From contig JACJNZ010000020.1 in NCBI GenBank assembly GCA_014695325.1, positions 1-47,705 on the forward strand: 47,705 nt of DNA, read 5' to 3'. A model generated the notes under the pieces. The model saw only the letters and a program-made list of their open reading frames with translations. It did not search any database and was not told the DNA's origin. This DNA is from Cyanobacteria bacterium FACHB-502 (GTDB lineage: Bacteria > Cyanobacteriota > Cyanobacteriia > Elainellales > Elainellaceae). Positions within the stretch are counted from its first letter, which is position 1, and each line of letters starts with the position of its first letter. A program made the translations under genes and the position numbers. Shown here in pieces: positions 16,901 to 25,000 of the stretch.

Positions 16901-17477
16901 CCCGTAGTAACTGCTGAGCATGGACGATCGCTGTTCGATAGTCCTGCTGGTCTTTCATTAAATTAATGAGCTGTTCTAGAGCGTTCACTCGCATTTGCTG
17001 GAGCCGCTCGCGTTCGGGAATAATCCACTCGTCTTCGCAGTTGGGCAGCAAATCCCCTTGATAAAGAGAAACCGCTTGTTCTAACCGCGATCGCTTTGTC
17101 CCAGCATCAGCAGTTTGTGCTGCCTTTAATTCATGCTCAAACTGAATGACATCGGCGGTGAATCGAGCCGTTGGCGACCATTGCAGCGTTTTTGAGTCAG
17201 TCAGAAGAAATTGGTCAGCTTCGGGTAAATCTCGACGCAGATAGCTCAGCTCTTTGCGAAGATTCGTTCTCGCCTGCGTCTCAGTAGAGTCTGCCCAGAG
17301 ATGAAAGGCAAGCCGTTGACGAGGTTGGGGCGCATGACGATGGAGAATCAGGTAAGCCAGCAATGCCTGTGATCGCGCTGAGTTGATGCCCGGAACAACG
17401 CGATCGCCGTAGGTGATAGACCATTCACCTAACAATCTGACTTGTAAGGTTAGAGGCATTGCTCTTAAATCACCCAT
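10983..17477 (-). CDS. SARP/BTAD - NB-ARC - WD40 - AAA_16 giant signalling regulator
   Basis: A 2164-residue protein. In order: an OmpR-like DNA-binding domain with BTAD (about 10-265) as in SARP activators; an NB-ARC STAND ATPase with Walker A GMGGIGKTS near 317 and a Walker B-like LVVLDNVES near 407; a winged-helix region; a pentapeptide-like stretch (DLADLALWQADLRNVGL) near 765; 14 WD40 repeats of 42 residues (about 787-1375), enough for two seven-bladed propellers; a second NTPase of the MalT/AAA_16 type with GEPGIGKTR near 1449 and IVILDNMQWLDE near 1546; and a helical TPR-like tail to the end. No LuxR helix-turn-helix follows, so the SARP head is the only DNA-binding part. BTAD-AAA_16-TPR and NB-ARC-WD40 proteins exist separately; here one looks inserted into the other. 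Proline-, serine- and threonine-rich linkers lie near 268 and 346. Confidence 0.9.
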   Translation of the reverse strand: MGDLRAMPLTLQVRLLGEWSITYGDRVVPGINSARSQALLAYLILHRHAPQPRQRLAFHLWADSTETQARTNLRKELSYLRRDLPEADQFLLTDSKTLQWSPTARFTADVIQFEHELKAAQTADAGTKRSRLEQAVSLYQGDLLPNCEDEWIIPERERLQQMRVNALEQLINLMKDQQDYRTAIVHAQQLLRVDPLNEATYASLMQLHHLSGDRSNALQLYHRCMTMLREELGVDPSAATRDLYQQILNEDEPHPANNSPISLTPPTVPPTLPPPISQQDWGEAIDVSVFYGREKERSTLQEWIVNYRCRMVLLLGMGGIGKTSLAVKVAQELVGSEGAKDTSPDSPTSSSPHPPFEFVIWRSLRNAPLLETLLTDLVLFLSEQQDNKAETGRLIHWLKSHRCLVVLDNVESIFLEGNAKQFPLRSSPAGQYRPGYENYGDLFRLLGEVQHQSCVLLTSREKPAEIALLEGTEAVRSLQLGGVPEAASAILEARKLIGSEEQKQQLCQRYSNNPLALKIVSTSIQDLFDGSIADFLTQDTGVFHGLYQLLDQQCLRSSVFEKSVMFWLAINRERTTLAELAADFVPAASRADFLQALESLSWRSLLETQAGGYTQPPIVMQYVTDRLIEWICDEIEEMAASEEQSSLAPATHSTTQFACSRLPKPEFAVPLLHSHALLKAQGKDYIQEIQIRQIVQPILHQLQMRLGNRAQVEQRLTRILVSLRQEAPQRSGYAAGNLLNLLIHLKTDLTGYDLADLALWQADLRNVGLHQVNLANSDLSKTVFTETLSLTLAVAFSPDGQLLATGDTNRELRIWRVADGKNLLICQGHTNWIWSVAFSPDGRLLASGSDDKTIKLWDVQTGQCLQTLQEAPYQVWSVAFSPDGRLLASGSESSVVKLWDLKTGKCCATLEGHTNWVRSVSFSPTDQLLASGSEDGTVKLWDLKSGKCCKTLQGHEKGVWSVAFSPAGQSLASSSSDQTIKLWDFESGECTKTLCGHTNWIRSIAFSPDGQFLASGSEDQTVKLWQVDTGENFQILRGHTSWVRSVAFSPDNQTLVSGGGDHTVKFWHFHTGQCWRTLQGYTNRVRVVAFSPTEPLLASGNDDYTVKLWDSRTGNCLHTLRGHTNPVCGVAFSPDGQLLASSSDDHTVKLWSISSKQCLHTLSGHTSRVWSVAFSPDGQLLASSSDDHTVKFWNVQTGQCLHTLQGHTSWVCSIDFSPNGQMLASGSYDQTIKLWNVHTGECLKTLQGHQNWVWSVAFSPDGQTLASGSGDHTVKLWNTMTGEFWRSLEEHSSRIWSVAFSPDGQTLASVSSDQTVKLWEVDTGYCLHTLQEHTNLIWSVAFSPDGETLASGSQDETIKLWNIRTGKCLHTLRADRPYQGTNIAGAIGLTEAQRTALKALGAVERDSTVNDSPTPHSLPLIGRDQEWSLLHSWLTSDHSSEILLLLGEPGIGKTRLLEELAATVRGHQGQVLWGFGFEAEMLRPYGAWVDALRSLPAPFLADLPSELRSLFPETSPQAEEPTDLKRLFDAVVRLLSQLAINKPTIVILDNMQWLDEASSALLHYAARLLGHTRVRFACAARFRELAVNQPVYKLVQSLRRENRLQSLELPLLNQAQIVQLVQQVDRAIDGNQIFAESGGNPLFALEIVHAIAQHGTACSESLEALIQDRLQQLSQSTREFLSWAAVLGRSFNPTTIAEIADCSPNKLLMAIEELEQEGIIRPGAIIQGETQYDFVHDIVRQIAYHQLSNPRRRLMHRQIAQGLKTSFATEDSFASEIAYHASQGGEHGLAASACIIAAERCLRLFAYAEASQLTQRGLEHCQYLDHSTQVRCRIELLKLHVLAGVSKDRSVQLEAELHQLIEEARALDLQDEEATGFEVLIALNYEQGNLTSVQEHSLRAIERGRAASSTTTARMLAYTGWCLAETEREMSRAEALLLEAQSLAARAGVELIDIPCGMGCVRRHAADYATARSLLQQAWQMAQAEQDHWRECACLTYLAMTELEANNPIAAITYSSELATVAAKISGEGSEGAFAAALDALARYSIGQNGAELMLEQALSALQQMDSQRMLAYTLTFAAEIDLKYHRTELAIARAEAAFRAAQIVDHPSEIALAGATLVCSKFGSGDHKTALELFKNLQQRINIYLISERARTAIQQLAEQLEN

Positions 17478-17653
17478 TTACCTCTAAATTGTCCATTTTT
17501 CCTTGAGCTTACACCCAGTTACAGGATTTTCGGCGGATCTTCCAAATTTCATTACAGAGCTTAATTCAGACCTGAGCAATGTACCCCCGATGTCCTTGTG
17601 TTCGCTCAAGCCCTCAACCTCTAAATGCAGCTTTAGAACAGGCTTTGAGACGA

Positions 17654-17691
17654 GAACGATTTGGGAACGATTTGGGAACGGTTTGGGAACG
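17654..17691. promoter_or_regulatory. 11-bp direct repeats in the SARP/secreted-repeat-protein intergenic region
   Basis: GAACG recurs at 17654, 17665, 17676 and 17687, exactly 11 bp apart; the first three units read GAACGATTTGG, GAACGATTTGG and GAACGGTTTGG. The array lies in the 390-bp divergent spacer (17478-17867), about 175 bp upstream of the SARP-type gene and 180 bp upstream of the small secreted protein gene. SARP regulators bind direct repeats of one helical turn, so this is a candidate autoregulatory or target site. I see nothing else definable in the spacer. Confidence 0.5.
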
Positions 17692-17867
17692 CTGCGATCG
17701 CTAACTTGTATTCATGGGTTGGAAAACAAATCTGCATCTGTAGGACGTGAGAGCAAGTGAAGCACACAAACAACGCTCCCTTCCTGGCTCCTTAGTTCCA
17801 CTTCAATTCCACTTTTCAGTTCTGTTAACTCACATCAACTCAATTCACAATCGGAGTAAAAAACATC

Positions 17868-18209
17868 ATGAATCGCTTTATCCTTGCAAGTCTATCCGTT
17901 TTGGCACTCAGTGCCGTTGCAGCCCCCTCCCTGACCGTGAGCGATCGGTTCGAGCAAGAGCGTCAGGACACATTGAATGCTATGAGCAATCGTTGGGTGC
18001 AAGAGCATCAAGACACATTGAATGCAACAAATTCACGGTTTGATCAAGAGCGTCAGGACACATTGAATGCTATGAGCGATCGGTTCGAGCAAGAGCATCA
18101 GGACACGTTGAATGCTATGAGCAATCGTTGGGTGCAAGAGCATCAAGAGACGTTGAATGCAACGAATTCACGATTTGATAAGGAGCGTCAAGATACACTG
18201 GATGCCTAA
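17868..18209 (+). CDS. Small secreted protein built of six 15-residue repeats
   Basis: A 113-residue protein with a clear signal peptide: a basic start (MNRF), a hydrophobic core to about residue 18 and a small-residue cleavage zone (AVAAP). From residue 26 it consists of six 15-residue units of the type DRFEQERQDTLNAMS, arranged as two sets of three so that unit 1 matches 4, 2 matches 5 and 3 matches 6; the last is cut at 13 residues. The 45-bp DNA unit is equally clear, so the gene grew by duplication of a 135-bp block. The repeats are polar, helical and have aromatic residues at fixed positions, suggesting a coiled coil or helical rod outside the cytoplasm. GGAG lies 11 bases before the ATG. 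I do not recognise the family; function is unknown. Confidence 0.8.
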   Translation: MNRFILASLSVLALSAVAAPSLTVSDRFEQERQDTLNAMSNRWVQEHQDTLNATNSRFDQERQDTLNAMSDRFEQEHQDTLNAMSNRWVQEHQETLNATNSRFDKERQDTLDA

Positions 18210-18321
18210 CTTGCACGACCAGTAACAGTAAAGTTGTTTTTGACCGTGTTACTGAATCGATCGCGACTGCTGCAAACTGAATCGAAAGAAGATCCGAATG
18301 TTACAGCTCGCTCTTGTCCCA

Positions 18322-18376
18322 AGACACTGTCTGAACCACCAGAATCCAAAATTCTAGACAGACTCAGGCAGTGTCT
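18322..18376. repeat. 13-bp inverted repeat (one mismatch) in the 18210-18497 spacer
   Basis: AGACACTGTCTGA pairs with the complement of TCAGGCAGTGTCT across a 29-base loop and is followed by a run of A. It could be a terminator for the upstream gene read on the other strand, or a degenerate MITE. A second 8-bp inverted repeat (CAGTAACA/TGTTACTG, 18220-18254) follows the repeat-protein stop. Otherwise this spacer holds nothing I recognise. Confidence 0.4.
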
Positions 18377-18497
18377 AAAAAACAGGCTTCAAAATATCCC
18401 AGCGATGCACAATGCTGTGGAGAAACGCCGCTTTGCTTCACCCCCCAAACTGATCCACCACGATCCATTTATTCCTTAGTTAGTGAAGGAGCTAGCC

Positions 18498-19583
18498 ATG
18501 ACAACCCAACTGTTCAACCCAACCCAATTCAACCACGCTAAAGCCGAAGCCTTTGCAGGACGGATGCTGGATATTATTAGCAGTAGTGCGATCGACTTGA
18601 TGGTCTCGATCGGACATCGTACCGAACTTTTCGACACAATGGCAGAACTGCCGCCCTCCACCAGCCAGCAAATTGCCAACGCGGCTGGACTGAACGAACG
18701 CTATGTGCGCGAGTGGCTCAATGCGATGGTGACAGGTCGCATTGTCGAGTATGACCCGATCGCCAAAACCTATGTGCTGCCCACAGAACACGCCGCATTT
18801 CTCACCCGTGCTGCGGAACCCAATAATCTTGCCCTGATCGCCCAGTTCCCGCCCATGCTAGCGACCGTCGAAGACCAAGTAATCAACTGCTTCTATCAAG
18901 GCGGCGGGGTTCCCTATTCTGCCTTCAAACGCTTTCATACGGTGATGGCAGAAGTGACTAATCAAGGAACGGTTGCGCCATTAATCGATGAGGTGCTGCC
19001 GCTCATTTCTGGACTGGGTGAAGCACTCCAGCAAGGCATTGATGTTTTAGATTTGGGCTGCGGCAGTGGAAAAGTACTCAATGTTTTGGCAGCAGCTTTT
19101 CCCAATAGTCGATTCACAGGCTACGACTTTTCAGGTGAAACGATCGCAACTGCCAATGCTGAAGCTCAACGGCACAAGCTGAGCAATATCGAGTTCCGGG
19201 TTCGGGATGCTGCCACGATCGAGGAGTGCGATCGCTACGATCTCATCACAACCTTTGATGCCATCCATGACCAGGCAAAACCCGATCAGGTCTTGCACAA
19301 CATCTACCGAGCATTACGTGCTGATGGAATCTACCTGATGCAGGAAATTCGGGGTGCAACGAATGTTGAGGACAACCTAGACAACCCGTTGGCTCCCTAC
19401 TTCTACACGGTTTCTTGTATGCACTGTATGACTGTTTCGCTTGCTTATGGCGGCATGGGTTTAGGAGCAATGTGGGGACAGGAAACTGCATTGCGAATGC
19501 TCGCCGAAGCTGGATTTAAGCAGGTGGAAATCAAACGACTACCGCAGGATATCGTGAACGACTACTACATCATTCACAAGTAA
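18498..19583 (+). CDS. Winged-helix SAM-dependent methyltransferase (Rv2258c-like)
   Basis: A 361-residue methyltransferase. An N-terminal winged-helix dimerisation region (about 15-95, with QIANAAGLNERYVREWLNAM) precedes the Rossmann fold, the layout of plant-type O-methyltransferases and of the mycobacterial Rv2258c group. Motif I is VLDLGCGSGKV near residue 190, the acidic ribose-binding residue is in FTGYDFS near 213, and DLITTFDAIHDQAKP is the post-II motif. The ATG at 18498 has AGGAG six to seven bases upstream, so it is preferred to an in-frame codon at 18483. The substrate is unknown. It stands alone, with a small open frame 30 bp downstream. Confidence 0.87.
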   Translation: MTTQLFNPTQFNHAKAEAFAGRMLDIISSSAIDLMVSIGHRTELFDTMAELPPSTSQQIANAAGLNERYVREWLNAMVTGRIVEYDPIAKTYVLPTEHAAFLTRAAEPNNLALIAQFPPMLATVEDQVINCFYQGGGVPYSAFKRFHTVMAEVTNQGTVAPLIDEVLPLISGLGEALQQGIDVLDLGCGSGKVLNVLAAAFPNSRFTGYDFSGETIATANAEAQRHKLSNIEFRVRDAATIEECDRYDLITTFDAIHDQAKPDQVLHNIYRALRADGIYLMQEIRGATNVEDNLDNPLAPYFYTVSCMHCMTVSLAYGGMGLGAMWGQETALRMLAEAGFKQVEIKRLPQDIVNDYYIIHK

Positions 19584-19613
19584 ATTCACAAGTAGCAAAT
19601 TCAGAGAAACGAT

Positions 19614-19772
19614 ATGTGCAAACTTTGTGCGATTGCGGCACGGTACACCCTTGCTCGTCAGGATTCGCTTGTCTTTGATCTCAGTCAATTTGCAGCTGAG
19701 ATTACGGGAAAACCATCAATCGATTCGTCTCAAAGTCAACCTGTTACGATCGCTCAGAAAAAATCATTATAA
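19614..19772 (+). CDS. Small hypothetical protein, possibly frameshifted at a run of A
   Basis: A 52-codon frame (MCKLCAIAARYTLARQ and on) with GAGA before the ATG and ordinary codon use. After the six-A run near 19758 the stop comes quickly; adding one A would continue the frame for about 20 more residues to a stop at 19834, through a stretch that also reads like protein (SANYQELELIADKNLTN). It may be a genuine small protein or the front of a broken one of about 75 residues. No family recognised. It sits between the methyltransferase and another small gene in the 596-bp stretch before the RTX gene. Confidence 0.35.
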   Translation: MCKLCAIAARYTLARQDSLVFDLSQFAAEITGKPSIDSSQSQPVTIAQKKSL

Positions 19773-19873
19773 AAAACCAATCTGCAAATTACCAAGAGCT
19801 AGAACTTATAGCCGATAAAAATTTGACGAATTAACCAGATCTAGCTTTGCATCCATCTTGAAACAAATTTGGC

Positions 19874-20058
19874 ATGGAATCGTTAACTCGATCGCCGCAT
19901 TCGAATGAACCCAAAATTTATTCACGCAAAGATAAATTTGGCAATCCTTATTGGGCGATTCACGATCCGCTGCTAGGACGCAGAGTATTCTTTGATTCAG
20001 AGACAGAGATTTAGAGACAGAAGTACGGGCATGGCTCGAACAACGCTGTTCCCAATGA
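19874..20058 (+). pseudogene. Small cyanobacterial protein gene broken by a 14-bp tandem duplication
   Basis: From ATG 19874 the frame reads 46 residues (with IYSRKDKFGNPYWAIHDP) and stops at TAG 20012. Just before the stop, GATTCAGAGACAG at 19994 is nearly repeated as GATTTAGAGACAG at 20008, a 14-bp tandem duplication that shifts the frame. Removing one unit joins the start to EVRAWLEQRCSQ and a TGA at 20056, giving about 56 residues. I recall small cyanobacterial proteins of this pattern (aromatic- and Gly-rich middle, a DP..G segment, then SE.EVR.WLEQR), but this is memory, not a search. The gene is probably inactive or makes a shortened product. Confidence 0.5.
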
Positions 20059-20179
20059 ATCGACCATCTGACCACCATTTAAGTCAAGCTCAACTCAATC
20101 TAACCGTTCCTCTGCTTGAATTCAGCATTAAATCGCTCACCACCCATTTCCAGTATCCCTTTATTCAGAAAACTCAGCG

Positions 20180-21535
20180 ATGGTATTTCTAGACCGTGAA
20201 CCAAACAATAGTCCAAGCTTTGCAAACAATATTGGAACATTAGCAGGTAGTCTAGTCGTTGAGGGGAACATGGGAGAACTCATTCCAATTGGTTCCTCTG
20301 ATCTGCGGATTACCGATACCTTTGATATCTATCGCTTCACTACCACTCAGCCCACCAGTTTTGGTGTAGCACTTGCCCCGCAGGTTGCAAATGCAAACTT
20401 AGTTTTGATGTCTTCACCCGAAGGCAACCCGATCGCCCACTCCTTTAAACCTGGCACTGCGGTTGATTCGATCAGCTTCAAAAATTTGGCACCCGGTACT
20501 TATCTGATTGGCGTAAATGCCCTTGCCACCGCACCTCGTTCCCCTTACGTCTTGAGTATTGCGGCTCTTCCAATTACACGCGCAGAGCTAGGGGTTACGG
20601 TTGAACGAATTACGGCGATCGATCGCTTTGATACTCAGGTGGTGTTCTCTTCATCGTTCAAAGCAGATTTCAAAACATCGCTTACGATCAATGGACAAAC
20701 TCGTAACAGCGGCGTGTTTGACAAAGATAATGATGATGTCAGACCAAACTTCACCTTTATTCAGCCCGTTGATCCATTAAGGGAATCGAACACTTTTGAA
20801 ATTGCAGTGAAAGATGCTGATCCCGTTGGCGATGATGAAGCAGATATCAGCCCCTCCTCCTCGTCAAAGTTCACCGCCAAATATTTTTCTCAAACGGGTA
20901 CAGTGGGTGACTTTGATTCTGGCGGCGACTCGACTGGAAAAAGCTTGGTGACTCAAGGCAGAGATGCTTCATTTCGTCCCAGAGGAGCAACCGTCACTTA
21001 TCGAGTAGACTATAACGTTTTCACGTCATCCGCATCGACATTCACCAGCAAAACTCCGCTGCTGCTGGGCAACAATACCAGCCAACAGATACAGGGCAGC
21101 AGCATTGGCGGCATTCTCTGCGGCGAAGGAGGCCATGATGTCCTTTCTGGTAGGGGTGGTAGTGATGTTCTTTGCGGTGGTACAGGCAACGATAACCTCA
21201 ATAGCGGCACAGGAAACGATATCAGCTTCGGCGGAGCAGGACGCGATACTCACACAGGTGGTTCTGGCAAAGATACTTTCGTGCTGACCCTCGACAGCGG
21301 CACAGAGGTCATTCAAGATTTTCAGAACGGTAAAGACAAACTGGGACTGGCGATCGGGTTAAACCCTGAGATTTTCGATATGGTGCAGCAAGGCAAAAAC
21401 GTTGTCGTCGGGGTAGGGGATCAGCGGCTTGCAGTTCTTTCTAACATCAAAGCCAATCAGATTACCGCTGCTGATTTCGTCACGGTTGATTTCTCCCGTT
21501 TTAAGGGAAATGAAGTGCCCACTTTGGCGGGATAA
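20180..21535 (+). CDS. RTX calcium-binding secreted protein with PPC-like domain
   Basis: A 451-residue acidic protein with no N-terminal signal peptide. Residues about 10-128 resemble the bacterial pre-peptidase C-terminal (PPC) fold, with FDIYRFTTTQPTSFGVAL and LAPGTYLIGVNAL. A less defined beta-rich region follows. Residues about 307-370 carry RTX nonapeptides of the GGxGxDxLx type that bind calcium, and the C-terminus after FVLTLDSGTEVIQDF resembles that of type I-secreted RTX proteins. Two repeats contain cysteine, which is unusual for RTX units. No catalytic domain is visible; the protein may be an exported surface or matrix component. No secretion genes lie nearby. The start has no clear Shine-Dalgarno. 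Confidence 0.82.
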   Translation: MVFLDREPNNSPSFANNIGTLAGSLVVEGNMGELIPIGSSDLRITDTFDIYRFTTTQPTSFGVALAPQVANANLVLMSSPEGNPIAHSFKPGTAVDSISFKNLAPGTYLIGVNALATAPRSPYVLSIAALPITRAELGVTVERITAIDRFDTQVVFSSSFKADFKTSLTINGQTRNSGVFDKDNDDVRPNFTFIQPVDPLRESNTFEIAVKDADPVGDDEADISPSSSSKFTAKYFSQTGTVGDFDSGGDSTGKSLVTQGRDASFRPRGATVTYRVDYNVFTSSASTFTSKTPLLLGNNTSQQIQGSSIGGILCGEGGHDVLSGRGGSDVLCGGTGNDNLNSGTGNDISFGGAGRDTHTGGSGKDTFVLTLDSGTEVIQDFQNGKDKLGLAIGLNPEIFDMVQQGKNVVVGVGDQRLAVLSNIKANQITAADFVTVDFSRFKGNEVPTLAG

Positions 21536-21854
21536 CAGGACGGTTCCATTTAACAGCTTTGTGTGAAACTGTCAGATCTAGATACTCAAATCACAGATTT
21601 TTTCATCATTTTCACCACTGCAAACGCTCTCTTTTCTATTTTCGATTAGATTGCTTGAAATAGCCTCTATAATTCATTCACTCGTTCAACCTATTGTTCC
21701 CTTTGCTTTGATAAAGACACGAACCCTACCATTTCCGTTCTCGATCGTAAAAATTGCTGCCCTTCATCAAATGCTTGACAAAATGATTTCGCGCTTTCAA
21801 TGCTTCAAATTCCGGGCTAGTTTCAGGGGTACGCTTGGGATGCTAAAAGATTGG

Positions 21855-21992
21855 GGCGTTGCTGAATCGGGATATGAACGGTGCAAATTTAGCTTCTGCA
21901 TCGCCCCCTAAATCCCCCAATGCTGGGGGACTTTGAATTCTGGTTCCCCTCAACTTTGGGGGGCTAGGGGGGCACGCTTATTCAGCAACGCC
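21855..21992. mobile_element. MITE-like element with 13-bp terminal inverted repeats
   Basis: GGCGTTGCTGAAT at 21855-21867 is matched exactly in inverted form at 21980-21992, bounding 138 bp with no coding frame. The interior (21899-21974) is the same palindromic sequence found between phnK and phnL at 5964-6118. This, plus a purine/pyrimidine-mixed flank, is all I see in the 537 bp between the RTX gene and the histidine kinase. The two genes point toward each other. Confidence 0.65.
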
Positions 21993-22072
21993 AAGATTGG
22001 AAATCAGGTCATGGGTGATTCGTGGTGGAGTTGAATGGTGGAGTTGATTCGTGATGGAATATTCATGAGAGA

Positions 22073-25000
22073 TCATGAGAGAAGCGGCAAGCGGACGATA
22101 AAAGTTGATCCCTGTCCTTCTCCTGCACTTTCAGCATGAATCGTGCCTTTATGAAGTTCGACAATATGGCAGGCGATCGTTAATCCTAACCCCAATCCTT
22201 TCGCTGCATCAGATGCTCTGGCTTGGTGGAAGCGATCGAACACCTGGGGCAGAGACTCAGCCGCGATGCCCATTCCCGTATCCATAACCCGAATTTCGGC
22301 ATAGGCACGATTCGCAGAATCATAGTTATCAAGCACTGCCAGTTCTACACTAACGCTGCCTGCGACTAGCGTAAATTTAATAGCGTTGGTCAGGAGATTA
22401 CAAATCACCTGCTGGAGGCGATCGCTATCTCCCATAACGGCAACAGGCTCCGTCCTATTTTCCTGCCAGGTTAAACGAATTCCTTTCTCTGCTGCGGTTT
22501 GCGCGACAGTTGCGATCGCGGCTTCAATCACCGATTCCAGTGCAATGGGTTGAGGATTCAAACTCAGTTTGCCTGCGGTAATCCGCGATATATCGAGCAG
22601 GTCTTGCACCAACTTGGCTTGTAGTGTTGCATTTCGCTCGATCGTGTCCAGTGCTTTCGTGAGCATAACCGGATTAGGAGGATTGTTCCGCAGTAGGCGC
22701 GTCCAGCCCAGAATCGAAACCAGGGGTGTGTTCAGCTCATGGGAAACGGTGGAGATCATTTCGTCCCGGCTGCGAATGATGCGTCTTGCCTCCTGAAGTG
22801 CTTCGCCCCGGAGCTGTGCCATCTGAAGGTGGGCATTGACGCGGGAAATGAGTTCTTGCGCTGAGAAAGGTTTGATCAGGTAATCGTCTGCTCCGGCTTT
22901 CAGTCCTTCGACGATCGCCTCTTCTCCGGCACGGGCAGAAAGCAGGATGATTGGGACTTCACGGGTACGAGGGTCAGACCGCAATGCCTGGAGTAACTGG
23001 AAACCGTCTAATCCTGGCATCATCACATCACTCAAGATTAGATCGGGGACTTGTGCTTGCGCTGCTGCTAGTGCTGATGCTCCATCTGCAACCGCTTGAA
23101 TTTGAACGTATTCGCTGAGGATACGGCTGAGGTATTGCCGCATATCGGTGTTGTCATCGACGAGGAGGACATGGGCAATCGGGGCGGAGCAGCGGGGAGT
23201 GGGAGCATCGGAGATAACGTCTTCCGGTTCTCTTGCTTCCTTGCTCTCTTGCTCCTCTTCCTCTTCGGGTAGCTCCGCTGCAATGTAGGCATTAGCATTG
23301 ATTGCGGTAGATACCAGGGTGCGAGTGGGCTGGAGCCGATCGTCTTGATTTTGAAAGGGAATGGCTCCATCGCGCCGTAGGCGATCGTTGGGTAAGTGCC
23401 TTGTCCCCAGAGGAAGGGCGATCGTAAAGCAAGTTCCCTTTCCTAGGGTGCTACTCACCTCAATCGTGCCACCCTGCAATCGAACCAGTTCATGCACCAG
23501 GGCTAAACCAATGCCTGATCCTTCATAGGTGCGGGCTTGTGTCCCTCGGATTTGATAGAACCGCTCAAACAGATGGGGTAGGTGTTCGGGGGCGATTCCA
23601 GTGCCGGTGTCCTGAATCTGAAGGATGGCTTGATTACCTTCGGTGGAATATAACCTAACCGTAATTTCGCCCTCAAAAGTGAACTTAAAGGCATTGGAGA
23701 GTAGGTTGAGGATAATTTTTTCCCACATGTCCCGATCGACAAAGACAGATTGAGGTAGGGGTGGGCAATCAACAATCAACTGTAAACCTGCCCGTTCGAT
23801 CGCCGATCGAAATACACTGGCAAGTTCAGTTGTAAACAGAGCTAAATCAGTCGGTTCGTACACCGCTTCCATGCGTCCGGCTTCAATACGGGAGAAGTCG
23901 AGCAGGGTATTGACCAGTTTCAATAGGCGGAGGCTATTGCGATGGGCGAGTTGGAGGTCGTGTTTGAGAGTAGATGGGTGGATGGGTAGATGGGTAAATG
24001 GATCAGTATGCTCCCACTCTCCCACATGCTTCAGTGCATCTTGCAGAGGAGCCAGAATCAACGTTAACGGTGTGCGGAGTTCGTGGCTAACGTTGCTAAA
24101 GAAAAGGGTTTTAGCGCGATCGAGTTCTGCGAGGGTTTCGGCTTGTTGGCGTTCTTCTTCGCGGGCGACTTGTTCTCGAATCCGCTGAATCTCTGATTCG
24201 CGCAGAGCAGCTTCGGCACGAGCGCGTTCGATCGCCGCCCAGATGCGTTCGCCAGTTTCCCACGTCAGTTCGATGTCGAGATCTGTCCATTCTCGCGGCT
24301 CAGAGTCAGCGACAACGAAGGCTCCTACCAACACACCTTCTTTGATGAGCGGGATCCCCACAACGGCAGCCACCTGAATCGCACCCATTGCATTCTGATC
24401 GGACTCAGAAATGAGGTCAGAACTTGCCACGTCTGAGACCATGAGTATCTCACCCCTGTTATAGACCGGCAGCGCCCAACTGTAGTCTGACAATGACAAA
24501 ACGCCAACGATCGAAAACGAGCCGTCGCCAACATAGTCCTGCTCGATCAACGCCCAGCCCTCGGTCTCATTGATCTCGGTATAGAAGGCCCGATCAATGC
24601 TCAACTGCTCGCCTACCAATCGGCACGCTTCTCCCTGGATCGCTGCTGGATCAGAGAGCGATCGCAACGCATCCGATAACGTGACGCGAAAAGCATCGAG
24701 TTCGGCAGCGCGGCGCAATTGTACTTCTGTGTGTTTGCGATCGCTGATGTCGTTGAACAAGAGCGCCAGTTGTTTATTCTGGGGGTCGCCGTGTGGATAT
24801 GCCAACACCCGGTAATACCGATCTAAATCGGCTGAATAATTTTCAAACTCGGTCGGCTCACCGGTTGCCAGAACCCTTTCACAGTTTGTGAAAAACTCGG
24901 CTTCTAAATTGGGCACAAGCTCATGGGCAGTTTTGCCGATCGCTTGCGTCACTCCGATTTGTTGTTCAAAGGCTGGATTCGCTTCCAAAAATCGGAAGTT

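Noticed and set aside
17654-17691. CRISPR array
   Set aside because: Units are 11 bp with no spacers. None of the repeat arrays in the window has the 23-40 bp repeat plus unique spacer layout.
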